A stretch of 64,000 nt of DNA, from NCBI GenBank assembly GCA_003283685.1, contig QBWD01000001.1, positions 9,251 through 73,250 on the forward strand, written 5' to 3'. Shown here one piece after another: positions 1-8,178 of this stretch (positions are counted from its first letter, which is position 1; the number at the start of each line of letters is the position of its first letter). The notes beneath the pieces are model-generated. The model did not search any database. It had not been told where the DNA came from and was given only the letters and a program-made list of their open reading frames with translations. A program made the translations under genes and the position numbers. This DNA comes from Prochlorococcus sp. AG-315-D17. GTDB lineage: Bacteria > Cyanobacteriota > Cyanobacteriia > PCC-6307 > Cyanobiaceae.

Positions 1-2302
1 TTTATTACAGTTAAAAGTTATTCTTGAGGAATTAGAATCTGACCAAGAAATTGATAAAAATGATAATGAAAAAGTTCATTTAGAAATAGATATGTTGACC
101 AAAAAGTGGGAAACTTTATTGCAATTAATCTCAAGTAGAAGAGAAGATTTCAAGAATTTAGTTTCAGAGTTAGGTATACAAGAACGTACTAGAGATCGAC
201 TAGAAAAACAGCAAACAAAACTTGAGAAAGAAATTGCTCGTATGGAGAGCAGGAAAGAAACAATATCTGAAAGTCGTGGTACAAGTGCATTGACTTTATT
301 ATTAGATTCTGGATTATCTGGGATACATGGACCGGTTGCACATCTTGGAGAGGTTGATGATCACATTAGAATTGCCCTAGAAGTTGCTGCTGGGGCAAGA
401 CTTGCTCAAGTAGTTGTTGATAATGATCTAATAGCTGCTAAGTCAATAGAACTCTTAAAAAAGAAACGAGCGGGAAGATTAACTTTTTTACCGTTAAATA
501 AACTTCAACTTAATAATAAAAATAACTTTAATACTTTCAAGAGACCAAGCTCGAATGGAATGAGTATCCAAAATGGATTAATTGGAAAGGCTTATGATCT
601 TATTCAATTTGATTCAGCATATAGTGATGTTTTTGCTTATGTATTTGGTGAGACGCTTGTTTTTGCCGACTTGTCTTCAGCACGCAGTCATATTGGCCTC
701 AAGAGAGCAGTTACTCTTGAAGGGGAATTATTAGAAAAAAGTGGAGCAATGACTGGCGGTAGTTTAAATAGCAGAGCTTTAGGTTTGAGTTTCGGTAGAG
801 CGAATGATAATGATGAACTTGAACCATTAAAGAATAGACTATTAGAAGTTGGCGAAACTCTTGTTAATTGTAGAAAAATAGAAAATGAACTATCTAAAAA
901 GTTAGAAAATATACGTAATGATTTAAGTGAATTAGAGCAGAAAAAGGCTGGCTTAGATGCAGAGAGAATAACATCTAAGCGATCGAATTCTCCTTTAATA
1001 GAAAGACAAAATATACGCTCAAAAAGAATAAATGATCTTTATAATTCTAAGAAAGAAACAGTATCGCAATTGGAATCTCTTGATTTAGTTATAAATCCTT
1101 TAGAGATTCAGTTAGGAAATATTGAGAAAGAGGAGAAAAAGATTGAAAAATCAAGTGACTCTAGTATTTGGACTAAATTACAAAATGAATTAGAGATTTC
1201 CGATCAAAATCTTCTAAACTTCAGGAAGAATAGAGATCAATTAGTAAATCAACAAAGTCAGAATCAGTTAGCAATTGATCGTTTAAATGATCAAGAAAAC
1301 TCTTTAAACAATGAGGAGGAACGTTTAAAAGAATCAGTAGAAGCTCTTGCTATAACTCGTAAAAATTGGCGAGATCAAAATTCTGAACTGAATTCATCTC
1401 GTCAAAATTTACTTAGAGAACAAAAAGAGTTGGAAACTCGTTTTGGAGAGCAGCGGCGTGAGAGAGATGTTCTTGAAGCAGAGGTGGGAAAAAAACGCTT
1501 GAATCTGCAAGAACTCGAATGGAATCTACAGCGTTTAAAAGAAGATCAAAAAAATATTGAGGAACAGATAAGAATGGAATCTATACGTCTTAAGGAATTA
1601 GATGAAAGATTACCTAATCCATTACCTGAAATATCGAATGAGGTAAGAGCGAATGGTCTTGTTGCTTTACAAGAAGGGTTAGAGACTTTGCAAAAAAAGA
1701 TGGAAGAATTAGAGCCAGTAAATATGCTTGCACTGGAGGAATTGGCTCAATTAGAGGAAAGGTTGAATGAATTAGCTAGTAGATTAGAAGTCTTAACCGA
1801 AGAAAGATCTGAGTTGTTAGTTCGTATTGAGACAGTTTCCACATTACGCCAAGAGGCATTTATGGAAGCTTTTGAAGCAGTTGATATACATTTTCGTGAG
1901 ATCTTTGCAAGTCTATCTGAAGGAGATGGTCATTTGCAGCTTGAGAACCCTGAAGATCCTCTTGAAGGTGGCTTGACTTTGGTGGCTCACCCTAAAGGTA
2001 AGGCTGTAAGGAGACTTGCAGCGATGTCTGGAGGCGAAAAATCTTTAACTGCATTAAGTTTTCTTTTTGCATTACAACGTTTTCGACCTTCTCCTTTTTA
2101 TGCTCTTGATGAAGTGGATAGTTTCTTGGATGGAGTTAATGTTGAAAGGTTGGCTGCTTTGATTGCTCAACAAGCTGAGAATGCGCAATTTCTTGTAGTA
2201 AGTCACAGAAGACCTATGATAGGTGCATCAACGAGAACTATAGGAGTGACACAAGCAAGAGGAAATCATACTCAAGTGGTTGGGTTACCAATGGCTGCAT
2301 GA
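1..2302 (+). CDS. smc: Chromosome segregation protein SMC, C-terminal part (5' end outside window)
   Basis: SMC forms the ATP-driven condensin ring that organises and segregates the chromosome. The frame is already open at base 2, so the gene starts upstream and the ATG at 92 is internal. About 766 residues are visible. They start in coiled coil, pass through a hinge domain (roughly visible residues 90-260, with the Gly-rich KSGAMTGGSLNSR stretch), then a long Glu/Lys/Leu-rich coiled coil, and end in the ATPase tail. The tail has the ABC signature MSGGEKSLTAL near visible residue 675 and the Walker B motif YALDEVDSFLD near 700. The N-terminal Walker A half is not visible. A PRC-barrel protein follows after about 50 bases on the same strand. 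Confidence 0.95.
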   Translation, partial: LLQLKVILEELESDQEIDKNDNEKVHLEIDMLTKKWETLLQLISSRREDFKNLVSELGIQERTRDRLEKQQTKLEKEIARMESRKETISESRGTSALTLLLDSGLSGIHGPVAHLGEVDDHIRIALEVAAGARLAQVVVDNDLIAAKSIELLKKKRAGRLTFLPLNKLQLNNKNNFNTFKRPSSNGMSIQNGLIGKAYDLIQFDSAYSDVFAYVFGETLVFADLSSARSHIGLKRAVTLEGELLEKSGAMTGGSLNSRALGLSFGRANDNDELEPLKNRLLEVGETLVNCRKIENELSKKLENIRNDLSELEQKKAGLDAERITSKRSNSPLIERQNIRSKRINDLYNSKKETVSQLESLDLVINPLEIQLGNIEKEEKKIEKSSDSSIWTKLQNELEISDQNLLNFRKNRDQLVNQQSQNQLAIDRLNDQENSLNNEEERLKESVEALAITRKNWRDQNSELNSSRQNLLREQKELETRFGEQRRERDVLEAEVGKKRLNLQELEWNLQRLKEDQKNIEEQIRMESIRLKELDERLPNPLPEISNEVRANGLVALQEGLETLQKKMEELEPVNMLALEELAQLEERLNELASRLEVLTEERSELLVRIETVSTLRQEAFMEAFEAVDIHFREIFASLSEGDGHLQLENPEDPLEGGLTLVAHPKGKAVRRLAAMSGGEKSLTALSFLFALQRFRPSPFYALDEVDSFLDGVNVERLAALIAQQAENAQFLVVSHRRPMIGASTRTIGVTQARGNHTQVVGLPMAA

Positions 2303-2354
2303 TTTTTATTAGGATCAATGCATATCTTTACTCTTTTCATTCAGAACTATTGAG

Positions 2355-3404
2355 TTGACAAACACTCAAGCTCCAAAAGAAACTACTTCGACTGTCCCTA
2401 GTGACAGGTTATGGCTTCGTTCTGAGTTGATGGGGACTCAGGTGATCACTCGCGACAGCGGACGCAGGCTAGGTCTTGTAGGAGAAGTCGTTGTTGATAT
2501 TGATCGAAGAGAAGTTGTTGCTCTTGGCTTAAGAGATAACCCATTAACTCGTTTTCTACCTGGATTACCAAGATGGATGCTTCTTGATCGAATTCGTCAA
2601 GTTGGCGATGTTATTTTAGTTGACTCAATAGATTCTCTTAGTGAAAGCTTTGATCCTGAGAGGTATAGCAAAGTTATTAATTGCCAGGTTATTACCGAGT
2701 CTGGTCAGCAGTTAGGAAGAGTACTTGGTTTTTCTTTTGACATAGAAACTGGTGAATTGCTTTCGTTGGTTATGGGAGCAATAGGAGTTCCACTTTTGGG
2801 AGAAGGTGTTTTAAGTACTTGGGAAATGCCTGTTGATGAAATAGTTAGTAGTGGCCCTGATCGAATCATTGTTTATGAAGGCGCTGAAGAGAAATTAAAT
2901 CAATTGAATAGTGGGTTTCTTGAAAAACTTGGTGTTGGCAGTACCGGATGGGAGGAAAGTGAAAGAGAAAGATATAGGGTTAATTTAGTTCCCGTTGAAA
3001 ATCAATTATCTTCTGGAGAAAATAATATTGAAGATCAAAGACTGATAGAACAGTCTTCTCAGGAAGAATTTGAGGAAGATGAGATGGAATATGTTGAACT
3101 AGATGAGCCTGAGCAAGAACAATATAATCAACAATTAAGATATTTAGATGACCCAAATAAATCTTCTATTTATTCAGATTTTGAGAATGAGAATGAGAAA
3201 GATAACTATAATGAATCCAAAGACTTAGAAAAGTTAAATAGAATTAATAGTAAGATAACTCCAAGGAATAATCAAAATAGATCTATTAAGAAAATAGAAG
3301 AGGAACCTATGGATGTAGAACCCATTGAAAATTTATCTCCAGAAATATCTAGAAGAAGTAAAATTAATGATAATGAAATTATAGATATTGAAGATCCATG
3401 GTGA
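2355..3404 (+). CDS. PRC-barrel domain protein with acidic tail
   Basis: A 349-residue protein starting at a TTG codon. Two similar PRC-barrel units can be seen, about residues 20-90 and 105-175. Each has the motif of a strand, a Gly-rich turn and a 'V-D' strand (GRRLGLVGEVVVDID and GQQLGRVLGFSFDIE). PRC barrels are small beta-barrels found in photosynthetic reaction-centre H subunits and in RNA-processing proteins such as RimM. After residue 200 the sequence is disordered and rich in Glu, Asp, Asn and Ser. Related two-barrel proteins are common in cyanobacteria but their function is not established. It lies just downstream of smc, and its stop is 3 bases from the stop of the convergent LpxB-like gene. 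Confidence 0.8.
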   Translation: MTNTQAPKETTSTVPSDRLWLRSELMGTQVITRDSGRRLGLVGEVVVDIDRREVVALGLRDNPLTRFLPGLPRWMLLDRIRQVGDVILVDSIDSLSESFDPERYSKVINCQVITESGQQLGRVLGFSFDIETGELLSLVMGAIGVPLLGEGVLSTWEMPVDEIVSSGPDRIIVYEGAEEKLNQLNSGFLEKLGVGSTGWEESERERYRVNLVPVENQLSSGENNIEDQRLIEQSSQEEFEEDEMEYVELDEPEQEQYNQQLRYLDDPNKSSIYSDFENENEKDNYNESKDLEKLNRINSKITPRNNQNRSIKKIEEEPMDVEPIENLSPEISRRSKINDNEIIDIEDPW

Positions 3405-3407
3405 TTC

Positions 3408-4688
3408 TTAATTAGTTAAAAATTTCTTTTCCACTAATAGGCCTATTATTTCTTTACATGTTTTTTTTATAGCACCTTTTTCACCTCTTAATGCTTGCAG
3501 ATCTTTTTTTTGTCCATCCAATCTTTTAGGTGAATTTAGCCACTCAAAAGCCTCTTTAGCTATTTCTTTAGGAGTGATATTACCAACTCTTTCAGGAACA
3601 ATCATTCTTCTGGCAGAAATATTAGGCCAAGCCATAAAACCTCTATTCTTTAGTTTTATAAAACTAATTAAAAGCCCTACAAACCATTTTAAGACAGGTA
3701 ATCTAGCAATTACACCTATAATTCCGTCCCATGATTCCATAACTAAAATATGCTGTGTGGGAACAATTACTATCATTGGAATATTTAATGACCCTAGCTC
3801 TGCTGTGTTAGCTCCAACCGTGGTCAACGCTAAAGCACACTGGCTTAGATCGTTGTGAGCAGGGTAATTTTCCTGGATCAAAATTTCTGTATTGTTTTCA
3901 GTAATTAACTTACCTCTTTTGTTCAAATTGTTAGCTTCGGTGATTGATTTAATTCCAGAAGTATATTCTTTTGCGATTGGATTTTTTTTGCTCCCAAAGT
4001 AATTAAGTTCCAAAAGACTCGTTGTTGGAGCTAAAGGAAGTAGAAACTTACAATTTGGCATTAATATCGAAAGTTGATCTGCTACATCAAGGAAGAAAGG
4101 AACACCTACCTTTAATTTTGAACTTTTGGAACCTGGCATAAGTGCAATCCACTTACCAGATGGAAGAGGATTATCTTTTTTTGCAGATATAGATACATCC
4201 CCCATTAGATCTCCAACTACTGAGCAACGATGTCTCATTTTTTGAGGAAGTTTATAAACAACTTGTTTCGACATTGCAACAATACGATCATTCCAAAATG
4301 GCCATCTAGCTATCCACTCTGCATATGTCATATGTAGATAGCCCAGTCTTGCTGAAAGCAGAACACTCCAAAACTGATCACCGCCAAGAAAAATTACTAG
4401 TCCCTTTGATGGCCATATACCAAACTCAGAGGGTTTTATAAGGAGATTCCAGAAATTTTTTGCGTTTATTATTTTTTCAAATAAGACCCATTTTTTTGCT
4501 GCAATACCTTCTTGCCTAGTGGCATTAGGACATGGAACTAGTACTAATTTTAAAGATATTGAAGACTTCTCAAACCTCGGTTTCATAGATATTTGTTTAT
4601 GGAGTTGCTCCGCAAGGGGTTTAACCCATGTTGCTATTTCACCTGGCCCGTTGGAGACCATGATTATTGCTAATTGATCTTCACTCAT
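3408..4688 (-). CDS. LpxB-related glycosyltransferase-like protein
   Basis: About 426 residues. It resembles a cyanobacterial family related to lipid-A-disaccharide synthase (LpxB, GT19 fold). The N-terminus has a nucleotide-sugar-type entry motif, IIMVSNGPGEIATWV. The middle has MPGSKSSKLKVG (around residue 183), the position of the LpxB 'PGSR' loop. A C-terminal TTVGANTAELG motif (around residue 290) matches the LpxB 'SGTATLE' region. The reading frame stays open further upstream, but that part reads through the tRNA-Leu gene, so the ATG at 4688 is the credible start. No lpxA, lpxC or lpxD gene lies nearby, so a role in lipid A synthesis is not shown; the true acceptor is unknown. Confidence 0.7.
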   Translation of the reverse strand: MSEDQLAIIMVSNGPGEIATWVKPLAEQLHKQISMKPRFEKSSISLKLVLVPCPNATRQEGIAAKKWVLFEKIINAKNFWNLLIKPSEFGIWPSKGLVIFLGGDQFWSVLLSARLGYLHMTYAEWIARWPFWNDRIVAMSKQVVYKLPQKMRHRCSVVGDLMGDVSISAKKDNPLPSGKWIALMPGSKSSKLKVGVPFFLDVADQLSILMPNCKFLLPLAPTTSLLELNYFGSKKNPIAKEYTSGIKSITEANNLNKRGKLITENNTEILIQENYPAHNDLSQCALALTTVGANTAELGSLNIPMIVIVPTQHILVMESWDGIIGVIARLPVLKWFVGLLISFIKLKNRGFMAWPNISARRMIVPERVGNITPKEIAKEAFEWLNSPKRLDGQKKDLQALRGEKGAIKKTCKEIIGLLVEKKFLTN

Positions 4689-4716
4689 TAAGAGCTGAGC
4701 ATTCGGTGTTGAAGAA

Positions 4717-4798
4717 TGCGGATGGCGAGACTTGAACTCGCAAGGCCGAAGCCACATGTCCCTCAAACATGCGCGTATACCAATTCCGCCACATCCGC
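4717..4798 (-). tRNA. tRNA-Leu (anticodon GAG)
   Basis: Read on the minus strand, the 82-base segment folds as a class II tRNA. The acceptor stem is GCGGATG/CATCCGC with discriminator A. The T arm is GCGAG-TTCAAGT-CTCGC. The anticodon stem is CATGT/ACATG around the loop TTGAGGG, giving anticodon GAG (Leu, CUC/CUU codons). A long variable arm (TGGCTTCGGCC) fits tRNA-Leu. The CCA end is not encoded. It lies 28 bases upstream of the LpxB-like start on the same strand, so the two may be co-transcribed. Confidence 0.95.
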
Positions 4799-4923
4799 AA
4801 AAAACTCAGTAAATACCAAGTTAACTTTGATCATAATCCTAAACCTATTAAGCCTCTATTTCATTGCTTTATTTCTTGGGCACGAGTACTGATACTATCT
4901 CACTAAAGAATTGATAATTTTGG

Positions 4924-6267
4924 ATGCCAATAGGCAAATTGCTGATTGCGAATCGTGGCGAGATAGCTTTGAGAATTCTCAGAAGTTGTCGCGAGATGGA
5001 TATTTCAACTGTTGCTGTTTACAGCACAGTTGATCGAAATGCTTTACATGTTCAACTAGCTGACGAAGCCGTTTGTGTTGGAGATTCACCTAGCAGCAAA
5101 AGTTATCTGAATATCCCAAATATTTTAGCTGCAGCCACCTCCAGAGGTGCAGATGCTATTCATCCTGGATATGGTTTTTTAGCTGAGAATGATCGATTCG
5201 CTGAGATTTGTAGAGATCATGGAATCATTTTTGTAGGTCCCTCACCTCATGCGATTCGTTCAATGGGCGATAAGGCAACTGCAAAAGCGACAATGCAAAG
5301 TGTTGGGGTCCCTACCGTTCCTGGTAGTGATGGCTTGCTTAATAGTGTTTCGGAGGCAAAAAAACTGGCCTCAGAGATGGGTTATCCAGTGATGATTAAA
5401 GCTACTGCAGGGGGAGGAGGAAGAGGAATGCGTCTAGTAGGAAAGTCTGATGAATTAGAGAATCTTTTTAAGGCTGCACAAGGAGAAGCAGAAGCAGCCT
5501 TTGGTAATCCAGGTTTGTACATGGAGAAATTTATTAATAGACCTAGGCATGTAGAGGTTCAAATTTTGTCTGATAAATATGGCAATGTCGTACATCTTGG
5601 AGAAAGAGATTGCTCTATTCAGAGACGACATCAAAAACTATTAGAGGAATCACCAAGTCCAGCTTTGGATAATCAATTAAGGATTCGTATGGGCCAAGCA
5701 GCAGTATCAGCAGCAAAAAGTATCAATTATGAAGGTGCTGGGACAGTGGAATTTTTATTGGATCAGAAAGGTGATTTTTATTTTATGGAGATGAATACTC
5801 GAATACAGGTGGAACACCCTGTCACTGAGTTAGTAACTGGAATGGATTTAATTTCAGAACAATTACGAATTGCTGGTGGGGAAAAAATGCAATTTACTCA
5901 AAAAGAAATTAAACTTGAAGGTCACGCAATTGAATGCAGAATAAATGCTGAAGATCCTAGTCATAATTTTCGCCCTTCTCCTGGAAGAATTACAGGATGG
6001 TTACCACCTGGTGGTCCTGGTGTGAGAGTGGATAGTCATGTTTATACTGGATACGATATTCCTCCTTTTTATGATTCTTTAATAGGTAAAGTAATTGTTT
6101 GGGGACGTAATAGAGAAGCAGCATTAAAACGGATGGAAAGAGCTTTAAATGAATGCGCTATAACTGGTATAACTACTACAATTGATTTTCATTTAAAGTT
6201 ATTAAATAGAAAAGAATTTTTGAAAGGAGATGTTCATACTAAGTTTGTAGAAGAAGAAATGTTATAA
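4924..6267 (+). CDS. accC: Biotin carboxylase subunit of acetyl-CoA carboxylase
   Basis: A 447-residue enzyme of usual AccC length. It carboxylates biotin on the carrier protein AccB using ATP and bicarbonate, the first half of the malonyl-CoA step of fatty acid synthesis in the cytoplasm. The N-terminal domain begins [19 protein letters not shown]. The ATP-grasp domain has the glycine-rich loop [10 protein letters not shown] near residue 163. The catalytic and metal-binding segment [15 protein letters not shown] is near 287. The C-terminal domain has [13 protein letters not shown]. It starts at ATG, 125 bases after the divergent tRNA-Leu. The other ACC subunits are not in the window. Confidence 0.96.
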   Translation: MPIGKLLIANRGEIALRILRSCREMDISTVAVYSTVDRNALHVQLADEAVCVGDSPSSKSYLNIPNILAAATSRGADAIHPGYGFLAENDRFAEICRDHGIIFVGPSPHAIRSMGDKATAKATMQSVGVPTVPGSDGLLNSVSEAKKLASEMGYPVMIKATAGGGGRGMRLVGKSDELENLFKAAQGEAEAAFGNPGLYMEKFINRPRHVEVQILSDKYGNVVHLGERDCSIQRRHQKLLEESPSPALDNQLRIRMGQAAVSAAKSINYEGAGTVEFLLDQKGDFYFMEMNTRIQVEHPVTELVTGMDLISEQLRIAGGEKMQFTQKEIKLEGHAIECRINAEDPSHNFRPSPGRITGWLPPGGPGVRVDSHVYTGYDIPPFYDSLIGKVIVWGRNREAALKRMERALNECAITGITTTIDFHLKLLNRKEFLKGDVHTKFVEEEML

Positions 6268-6283
6268 AAATATTTTTAGCTCT

Positions 6284-6583
6284 TTAAAATATCAGTTGAG
6301 TTAGTAATCCTTGTTGACTAAAAATTAGCTCACGAAAAAGACTGATTAAGCCTACCCAAATAATGGGGGTTATATCTACTCCACCTATCGGAGATACAAT
6401 TTTCCTGCTTGGTACTAAAAATGGTTCAGTTGGCCAATATATCAGTGGCCAGAAACTGGACTTGAGGTCAATTTTCGGATACCAAGTCAAAATAATTCTA
6501 AGAAGGAATGCAAGTGTTAACGCTCCCAATAAAAATCCTATTAAGAAATGCAGTATCGGAAGGCTTTTCATTAAAAGAGGCAT
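6284..6583 (-). CDS. YggT family membrane protein
   Basis: A small protein of about 99 residues with two hydrophobic segments (about 5-30 and 70-95) and a central loop with the YggT motif LRIILTWYPKIDL, followed by WPTEPFLVPSRKIVSPIGGVDITPI. YggT/Ycf19-type proteins act in membrane-linked processes such as cell division or chloroplast nucleoid partitioning, but their biochemical role is unclear. The ATG at 6583 is preferred; an in-frame TTG at 6595 would add four residues. It is convergent with accC (17-base gap) and divergent from psbX. Confidence 0.82.
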   Translation of the reverse strand: MPLLMKSLPILHFLIGFLLGALTLAFLLRIILTWYPKIDLKSSFWPLIYWPTEPFLVPSRKIVSPIGGVDITPIIWVGLISLFRELIFSQQGLLTQLIF

Positions 6584-6671
6584 CACAAAGCTCAAAGCAT
6601 TAGTTAATAGATGGTATAAATCATCTTTTATTTCGTAAGATTACTTCGATATCGCATCAGAATTAGCTGAA

Positions 6672-6848
6672 ATGGCTTTTCATTTATTAAATCTGTTCCT
6701 AAGTGCAGGAGCTTCAAGTGAAGTTGCTACAAATTCCGCTGTAGGAATGATTGGAAGCTTTCTTGCCGCTGGAGCCCTTATTGTTGCACCTGCTGGAGCA
6801 TTCTTGCTTTGGGTTAGCCAAAAAGACTCTTTGAGCAGGGGGCGCTAG
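6672..6848 (+). CDS. psbX: Photosystem II reaction-centre protein PsbX
   Basis: A 58-residue ORF, ATG start and TAG stop. The single membrane helix contains [19 protein letters not shown], followed by [11 protein letters not shown]. This matches PsbX, a one-helix thylakoid subunit of photosystem II near cytochrome b559 that affects quinone exchange. The N-terminal segment ([13 protein letters not shown]) resembles the extended form found in marine picocyanobacteria. It stands just upstream of ycf66 on the same strand, a neighbourhood I associate with picocyanobacteria. Confidence 0.85.
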   Translation: MAFHLLNLFLSAGASSEVATNSAVGMIGSFLAAGALIVAPAGAFLLWVSQKDSLSRGR

Positions 6849-6927
6849 TAATTACCTAGATATTTCATAGACTGGTGTAACTAAGGTTGTTTTACAACCT
6901 AGAAATTGTTTATTTGAGGGGAGAAAC

Positions 6928-7902
6928 TTGGTCAATGCCAGTCTCAATTGGGCCAGCATTGTTGGCATAGCTCTTGCTGTATGCGGAGCTGGCTTATATT
7001 TTCTTAGGTCTTTTAAGCCAGCATTAGCTAGAGATTATGACGTTTTCTTTGCAGCTATTGGCTTGCTCTGTGGAGGTATTCTCTTCTTTCAGGGTTGGCG
7101 ATTAGATCCAATTCTTCAGTTTGGTCAGTTTTTGCTTGCTGGAACAACTGTTTTCTTTGCTTATGAAAGTGTTCGATTAAGAGGAATTGCTACTGATCAA
7201 GCTCGTCGTTCTTCTTATTTTGATGATGATCCAGAGTTACCAAGACCATCTCGTGGAGGCTTAGGAGGATCCTGGTCAGATGAATCTTATGATCGATTTG
7301 AAGAATCTCAACCTATAAATCGAAGGTTTGCTCGTAATGATTATGAAGAAGAATACTCAAATAATGAGGATTTCAGTACCATGCGGCCTTCGAGAGCAGC
7401 CATACCTGAAGAAGCCATAAGCAGAAGACCAAGAAACATAAAAGGTTCAGAAGTTAATGATCGTGGAGAAGAGAGAAATAGAAGAATGGCTAGATTTACT
7501 AGAAATGAAGATTCTCCCTTAGAGAATTCCTCAAGTTTTGGAGAGAGGCGAACTAGTCGTGAAGAAATTCGACGAGGGACTAGGCCTTCATCTAGAGACC
7601 AAACACCTTCACGTAAGAGAGCTGGTTCTAGAAATTCCTCTCAATTTTCTTCAAGGACTGATAGAAATAATTATGGTGGATCTTCTGAATCGAAAAGAGC
7701 AACAATGCCTCGTAATGATCAGAAATTAGAGGATGCTGCTTTCTCTAATTCAGATCAAGGGGGAGAAAAACCTAAAAATAGATCTACAAGAAAGTCTGAT
7801 TCCAGAAATTCTAGCCAAAGGCCATCTGCCAAAAGTAGATATTCTTCAACATCTTCTCAACGACCTAGGCCACGTGATAATAGTTCTAGGTTTGATGATT
7901 AA
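6928..7902 (+). CDS. ycf66: Ycf66 family protein with Ser/Arg-rich tail
   Basis: 324 residues from a TTG start. The first 90 residues match Ycf66, conserved in cyanobacteria and some plastids: hydrophobic segments around 9-27, 40-57 and 68-82 with the phrases NWASIVGIALAVCGAGLYF and LFFQGWRLDPILQFGQ. The remaining 230 residues are low-complexity and basic, rich in Ser, Arg, Asn and Asp (for example SRKRAGSRNSSQFSSR), likely disordered and on one face of the membrane. The family function is unknown, presumably thylakoid-related. It follows psbX by 79 bases and converges on an hli gene 16 bases away. Confidence 0.85.
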   Translation: MVNASLNWASIVGIALAVCGAGLYFLRSFKPALARDYDVFFAAIGLLCGGILFFQGWRLDPILQFGQFLLAGTTVFFAYESVRLRGIATDQARRSSYFDDDPELPRPSRGGLGGSWSDESYDRFEESQPINRRFARNDYEEEYSNNEDFSTMRPSRAAIPEEAISRRPRNIKGSEVNDRGEERNRRMARFTRNEDSPLENSSSFGERRTSREEIRRGTRPSSRDQTPSRKRAGSRNSSQFSSRTDRNNYGGSSESKRATMPRNDQKLEDAAFSNSDQGGEKPKNRSTRKSDSRNSSQRPSAKSRYSSTSSQRPRPRDNSSRFDD

Positions 7903-7917
7903 ATTAAAGTTGATTAC

Positions 7918-8169
7918 TTAAGGGGAAGGAAGTATTCCAGCCCAATGCAAAAAAGAGGTTTTGCTTATTGCTTCTATTAATAGAATAGAAGTAAATCCAA
8001 TCATAGCGAATCTTCCATTAATTCTTTCTGCATAACCACTCCATCCAAATTCAGGGATATCATGAGATGTCGCACTTGAATTATTTGAATTAACAAACTC
8101 CTTTTTAAAATCAGTTGCCTCTTCTTCGATTGGCTGACTTTCTAGAGGCGGTTCAGTATTTGAGTTCAT
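7918..8169 (-). CDS. hli: High-light-inducible (Hli/ELIP-type) chlorophyll-binding protein
   Basis: 83 residues. A soluble acidic N-terminus of about 45 residues leads into one membrane helix with the chlorophyll-binding signature ERINGRFAMIGF (the E..N-R..M pattern). Hli proteins bind chlorophyll and carotenoid in the thylakoid and protect photosystem II assembly intermediates and chlorophyll synthesis from excess light. The tail is FLHWAGILPSP. It lies 9 bases downstream of the ABC transporter stop region's partner gene end, in the same orientation, so it could be read from the transporter transcript or its own promoter. Confidence 0.9.
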   Translation of the reverse strand: MNSNTEPPLESQPIEEEATDFKKEFVNSNNSSATSHDIPEFGWSGYAERINGRFAMIGFTSILLIEAISKTSFLHWAGILPSP

Positions 8170-8178
8170 TGAAATAGG

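Noticed and set aside
92..94. ATG at 92 as the start of smc
   Set aside because: The frame is open to base 2 and the protein lacks its N-terminal Walker A half, so the gene begins outside the window.
3574..3858. 94-codon plus-strand frame inside the LpxB-like gene
   Set aside because: It is the complementary shadow of a gene with clear family motifs and shows no motif or start signal of its own.
6264..6280. AAAAATATTTTT palindrome between accC and yggT as a bidirectional terminator
   Set aside because: It is pure A/T and too weak a stem to support a terminator call.
7538..7921. Two plus-strand frames within ycf66
   Set aside because: They are out-of-frame readings of the low-complexity Ser/Arg tail of ycf66.
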